In this document: positions 4,216-6,279 of the stretch, in pieces | Numbering within the stretch: position 1 is the stretch's first letter | Layout: each line of letters starts with the position of its first letter | Source of the DNA: Syntrophomonadaceae bacterium | GTDB lineage: Bacteria; Bacillota_D; Dethiobacteria; DTU022; PWGO01 | Length of the DNA: 6,279 bases | Direction of reading: 5' to 3' | Assembly: GCA_003554535.1 (NCBI GenBank) | Contig: PWGT01000206.1 | Coordinates: forward strand, 1 to 6,279 | The notes under the pieces: generated by a model | Told to the model about the DNA's origin: nothing | Database searches by the model: none | What the model saw: only the letters and a program-made list of their open reading frames with translations | Made by a program: the position numbers and the translations under genes

Positions 4216-5724
4216 ATGAGAAAGAATGTATTTATGTTTTTTACGGTATTTGTTCTTATGGCTTTCCTGGCGGCAGCCCCTGCCCAAGCAGTCCGTACAG
4301 ACCTTGTCTGGGGAGCAGTACAGGATCCAGATTCACTAGACCCTCGCCTTACAACTTCAGCCTATGCAGGAGAAGTATTAGAACTAATCTTTAATTCCCT
4401 TATCTATCCTGATGAAAACCTGGAAATTGTACTGGATCTAGCCACCAGTATGGAGACACCTGATGATAACACCTATATTTTCACCCTTCGTGAGGATGTA
4501 ACCTTTCATGATGGCACTCTCTTAAATGCCCATGATGTAGTTTTCACCTATGAGACCATTCTCGATGATGCATTTGGTTCTCCTCATAGGACCAGGACCC
4601 ATATCGACCATGTAGAGGCATTAGATGACTTTACCGTCAAGTTTAAGACTGATGAGCCCAGTGCTGCTACCTGGACAAGCCTCACCCATTTTATTGTACC
4701 AAGTCATCTAGCACCAGAAGATCCTTATGAAGAGGGAGCAGGTACATTTGCCTTCAATCCAGTAGGGACTGGTCCATTCACCTTAGAAGAGTGGAATCCC
4801 AATGACTTTATTCGCTTAGAGCGTTATGATGACTATTTTGGTGGGCCTGCCATTCTCGAGACTATCATCCGCCGTGATATTCCTGAGCCCGAGACCCGGT
4901 ATGCAGAGCTCTTAGCTGGTAATGTAGATATAACGAGCCCACCGGAGCGGGAAATAGAGACCATAAAAGCCGATCCAGACTTTACCATTGTTTTGGCTCC
5001 AACCCTCAACTACTTCCCCCTGGCCATTAACCATGCCCATCCAGAACACGATATTCTGAATGATGTACGGGTGCGCCAGGCCCTCAACTATGCCCTGGAT
5101 AAGGAAGCCATTGTAGGCCATGTATGGCCAACAGCTACTGTTATGCATAACCCCATTATTCGCGGTACCTGGGCCTATGACCCTGAAGCAACCTATAAGT
5201 ATGAATATAATCCAGAGAAAGCAAAGGAACTCTTAGAGGAAGCTGGCTATGGTGATGGCCTGACTATCTCTGTGACCATGTCTAACTCACCACAGAACAT
5301 TGAGTTTGGAGAGATTGCCAGGAGTTACTATGCAGATGTAGGTATTGAACTCATTGCTGATACCATGGAGTTTAGCTCAGCTCTTGCCAAAATCCTGGAT
5401 GGGGATTTTGAGCTCTACCATATGGGTTCTGTAGGTATGTATGATCCCCATGATTTTATGAGCCGCTTTATCAATGGTACAGGTGTTACCGGTTATAATA
5501 ATCCTGAGTTCAACAGGCTGGTAGAAGAAGCTGTAAGGATTATCGGTGATCAGGATGCCAGGAAGGCCCTCTACTCTGAGGCCCAGCGGATTATGACAGA
5601 GGATGCTTATAATGTACCTCTTAGAAACAGCCAGGTTTGGTTAGCCTGGGATAAGGACTTCTCCTTCACCTATAATTATGTTGAGCGGAGCCGTAACTTC
5701 AAGTATGCCTACTGGAATAAGTAA
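4216..5724 (+). CDS. ABC transporter family 5 substrate-binding protein (peptide/nickel type)
   Basis: This 502-residue exported protein should bind oligopeptides, nickel complexes or a similar ligand outside the membrane and deliver it to the permeases encoded next. Residues 1-25 are a Sec signal peptide (basic start, hydrophobic core 5-20, APAQA cleavage site), with no Cys lipobox. The family 5 signature appears as YIFTLREDVTFHDG at 87-100 continuing to NAHDVVF at 104-110. NPVGTGPF follows at 181-188, DDYFGG at 205-210, VRVRQALNYALDKEAIV at 284-300 and an EKAKELLEEAGY helix at 334-345. The mature protein is rich in Asp and Glu. A strong AGGAGG site precedes the ATG by 9 bases. The ligand cannot be inferred. 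The lack of a lipid anchor suggests either a periplasm behind an outer membrane or another way of retention. Confidence 0.96.
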   Translation: MRKNVFMFFTVFVLMAFLAAAPAQAVRTDLVWGAVQDPDSLDPRLTTSAYAGEVLELIFNSLIYPDENLEIVLDLATSMETPDDNTYIFTLREDVTFHDGTLLNAHDVVFTYETILDDAFGSPHRTRTHIDHVEALDDFTVKFKTDEPSAATWTSLTHFIVPSHLAPEDPYEEGAGTFAFNPVGTGPFTLEEWNPNDFIRLERYDDYFGGPAILETIIRRDIPEPETRYAELLAGNVDITSPPEREIETIKADPDFTIVLAPTLNYFPLAINHAHPEHDILNDVRVRQALNYALDKEAIVGHVWPTATVMHNPIIRGTWAYDPEATYKYEYNPEKAKELLEEAGYGDGLTISVTMSNSPQNIEFGEIARSYYADVGIELIADTMEFSSALAKILDGDFELYHMGSVGMYDPHDFMSRFINGTGVTGYNNPEFNRLVEEAVRIIGDQDARKALYSEAQRIMTEDAYNVPLRNSQVWLAWDKDFSFTYNYVERSRNFKYAYWNK

Positions 5725-5728
5725 GACA

Positions 5729-5804
5729 GCCTGCTTCTAATCCTCAATTGTTTATTAATTAGATCAAGAATAGGAGCAGGCGGGAGGTACCTGCCTGCTC
5801 CTTT
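5729..5804 (+). promoter_or_regulatory. Switch-like intergenic hairpins (terminator versus alternative stem)
   Basis: Segment A GCCTGCTTCTA (5729-5739), segment B TAGGAGCAGGC (5771-5781) and segment C GCCTGCTCCT (5793-5802) share one sequence and its complement. B:C forms a perfect 10-bp stem with an 11-base loop followed by TTT, terminator-like. A:B forms an 11-bp stem with one G-U pair and would prevent it. The element starts 5 bases after the binding-protein stop. By analogy with other importer operons it could lower permease expression or stabilise the upstream mRNA; whether A:B acts as a regulated antiterminator is inference. Confidence 0.6.
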
Positions 5805-5885
5805 ATCTTGCCTTACTTTTTCAATGCTTCTTTCTATATTCGGGCCCTATTAGGATGGGGCTCGACCAAAGGAGTGGTTTACTGC

Positions 5886-6279
5886 ATGCATGTCTATATT
5901 TTAAAACGGATGCTGCAGGTTATCCCGGTCATAATCTTGGTGACAATCATTACCTTCTCTCTCGTCCACCTGGCTCCAGGAGATCCAGCTATTATGAGAG
6001 CTGGAGAGGATGCAACTCCTGAGCAGGTCGAGATGATACGTGAGGCTATGGGACTTAATGAGCCTGTAATGCTACAGTATCTTAATTGGATGGGAGGTAT
6101 GGTTCGGGGAGATTTAGGGACCTCTCTTCAGGATGGCCGGCCAGTTTTTAGCACCCTCATTCGACGACTTCCTGCTACTATGCAGCTGGTCCTGGCCTCT
6201 TTTATTGTTTCCATCGGTATTGGGGTCCCAATAGGGATACTCTCTGCAGTGAGACAGAATACATTTGCCGATTCATTTG
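5886..6279 (+). CDS. ABC transporter permease, DppB/OppB type (5' part, cut by window end)
   Basis: The first 131 codons read as the N-terminal part of a peptide/nickel importer permease, which normally has about 300-340 residues and six membrane segments. Residues 8-29 form the first membrane helix (VIPVIILVTIITFSLVHL), followed by the family hallmark APGDPA at 30-35. The outward domain contains PEQVEMIREAMGLNEP and RGDLGTSLQDGRPV at 74-87. A second helix begins near LPATMQLVLASFIVSI at 95-110. It pairs with a DppC-type permease and ATPases expected beyond the window. AAGGAG at 5869-5874 lies 11 bases before the ATG, a slightly long spacing; an in-frame GTG at 5874 overlaps that site and is rejected. 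The gene starts 161 bases after the binding-protein stop, downstream of the hairpin region, and is probably in the same operon. Confidence 0.95.
   Translation, partial: MHVYILKRMLQVIPVIILVTIITFSLVHLAPGDPAIMRAGEDATPEQVEMIREAMGLNEPVMLQYLNWMGGMVRGDLGTSLQDGRPVFSTLIRRLPATMQLVLASFIVSIGIGVPIGILSAVRQNTFADSF

Overview
The window looks like chromosome of a low-to-mid GC Bacillota-type (clostridial-like) bacterium. The grounds are strong AGGAGG-type ribosome binding sites, a tRNA gene with encoded CCA, U-tract hairpin terminators and the protein families present. No species can be named from the sequence. The substrate-binding protein at the right end has an ordinary Sec signal peptide without a lipobox cysteine, which is unusual for a monoderm; a diderm Bacillota lineage is possible but unproven.

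Left side (1-3771): a tRNA-Thr(CGT) gene (46-121) with its own promoter is followed by the remnant of an integrated element. The last 47 bp of the tRNA gene (75-121) recur at 3725-3771 with two mismatches, the classic footprint of a tyrosine-recombinase element inserted into a tRNA 3' end. Between these att-like repeats (about 3.65 kb) lie, in order: a tRNA terminator carried by the element; two TGGCAGTCA repeats that look like integrase arm sites; a broken 3' piece of an HK97-type phage capsid gene; a GC-richer tract I cannot assign; a start-less remnant with a YoaP-like domain; an intact gene for a DUF523-DUF1722 (TudS/YbgA-type) protein; a convergent gene for a small FMN-binding split-barrel protein; and the C-terminal half of a tyrosine integrase next to the distal att repeat. 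The element has lost its integrase N-terminus and most phage genes, so it looks immobile, but it still carries two intact genes.

Right of the distal att repeat (3772-4215), a strong hairpin terminator is probably the original terminator of the tRNA gene, displaced by the insertion. Next come an AT-rich stretch with a start-less minus-strand reading frame of unknown identity, an orphan Shine-Dalgarno sequence and a short tandem repeat.

Right end (4216-6279): an ABC peptide/nickel-type importer operon begins with a secreted family 5 substrate-binding protein and continues into a DppB/OppB-type permease cut by the window end. The gap between them has three segments that can form two mutually exclusive hairpins. 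One is terminator-like, an arrangement that could set the ratio of binding protein to permease.

I see no CRISPR array, complete insertion sequence or clearly new defence or biosynthetic system. The most informative structures are the tRNA-bounded element remnant with its two surviving cargo genes and the switch-like intergenic structure in the transporter operon.
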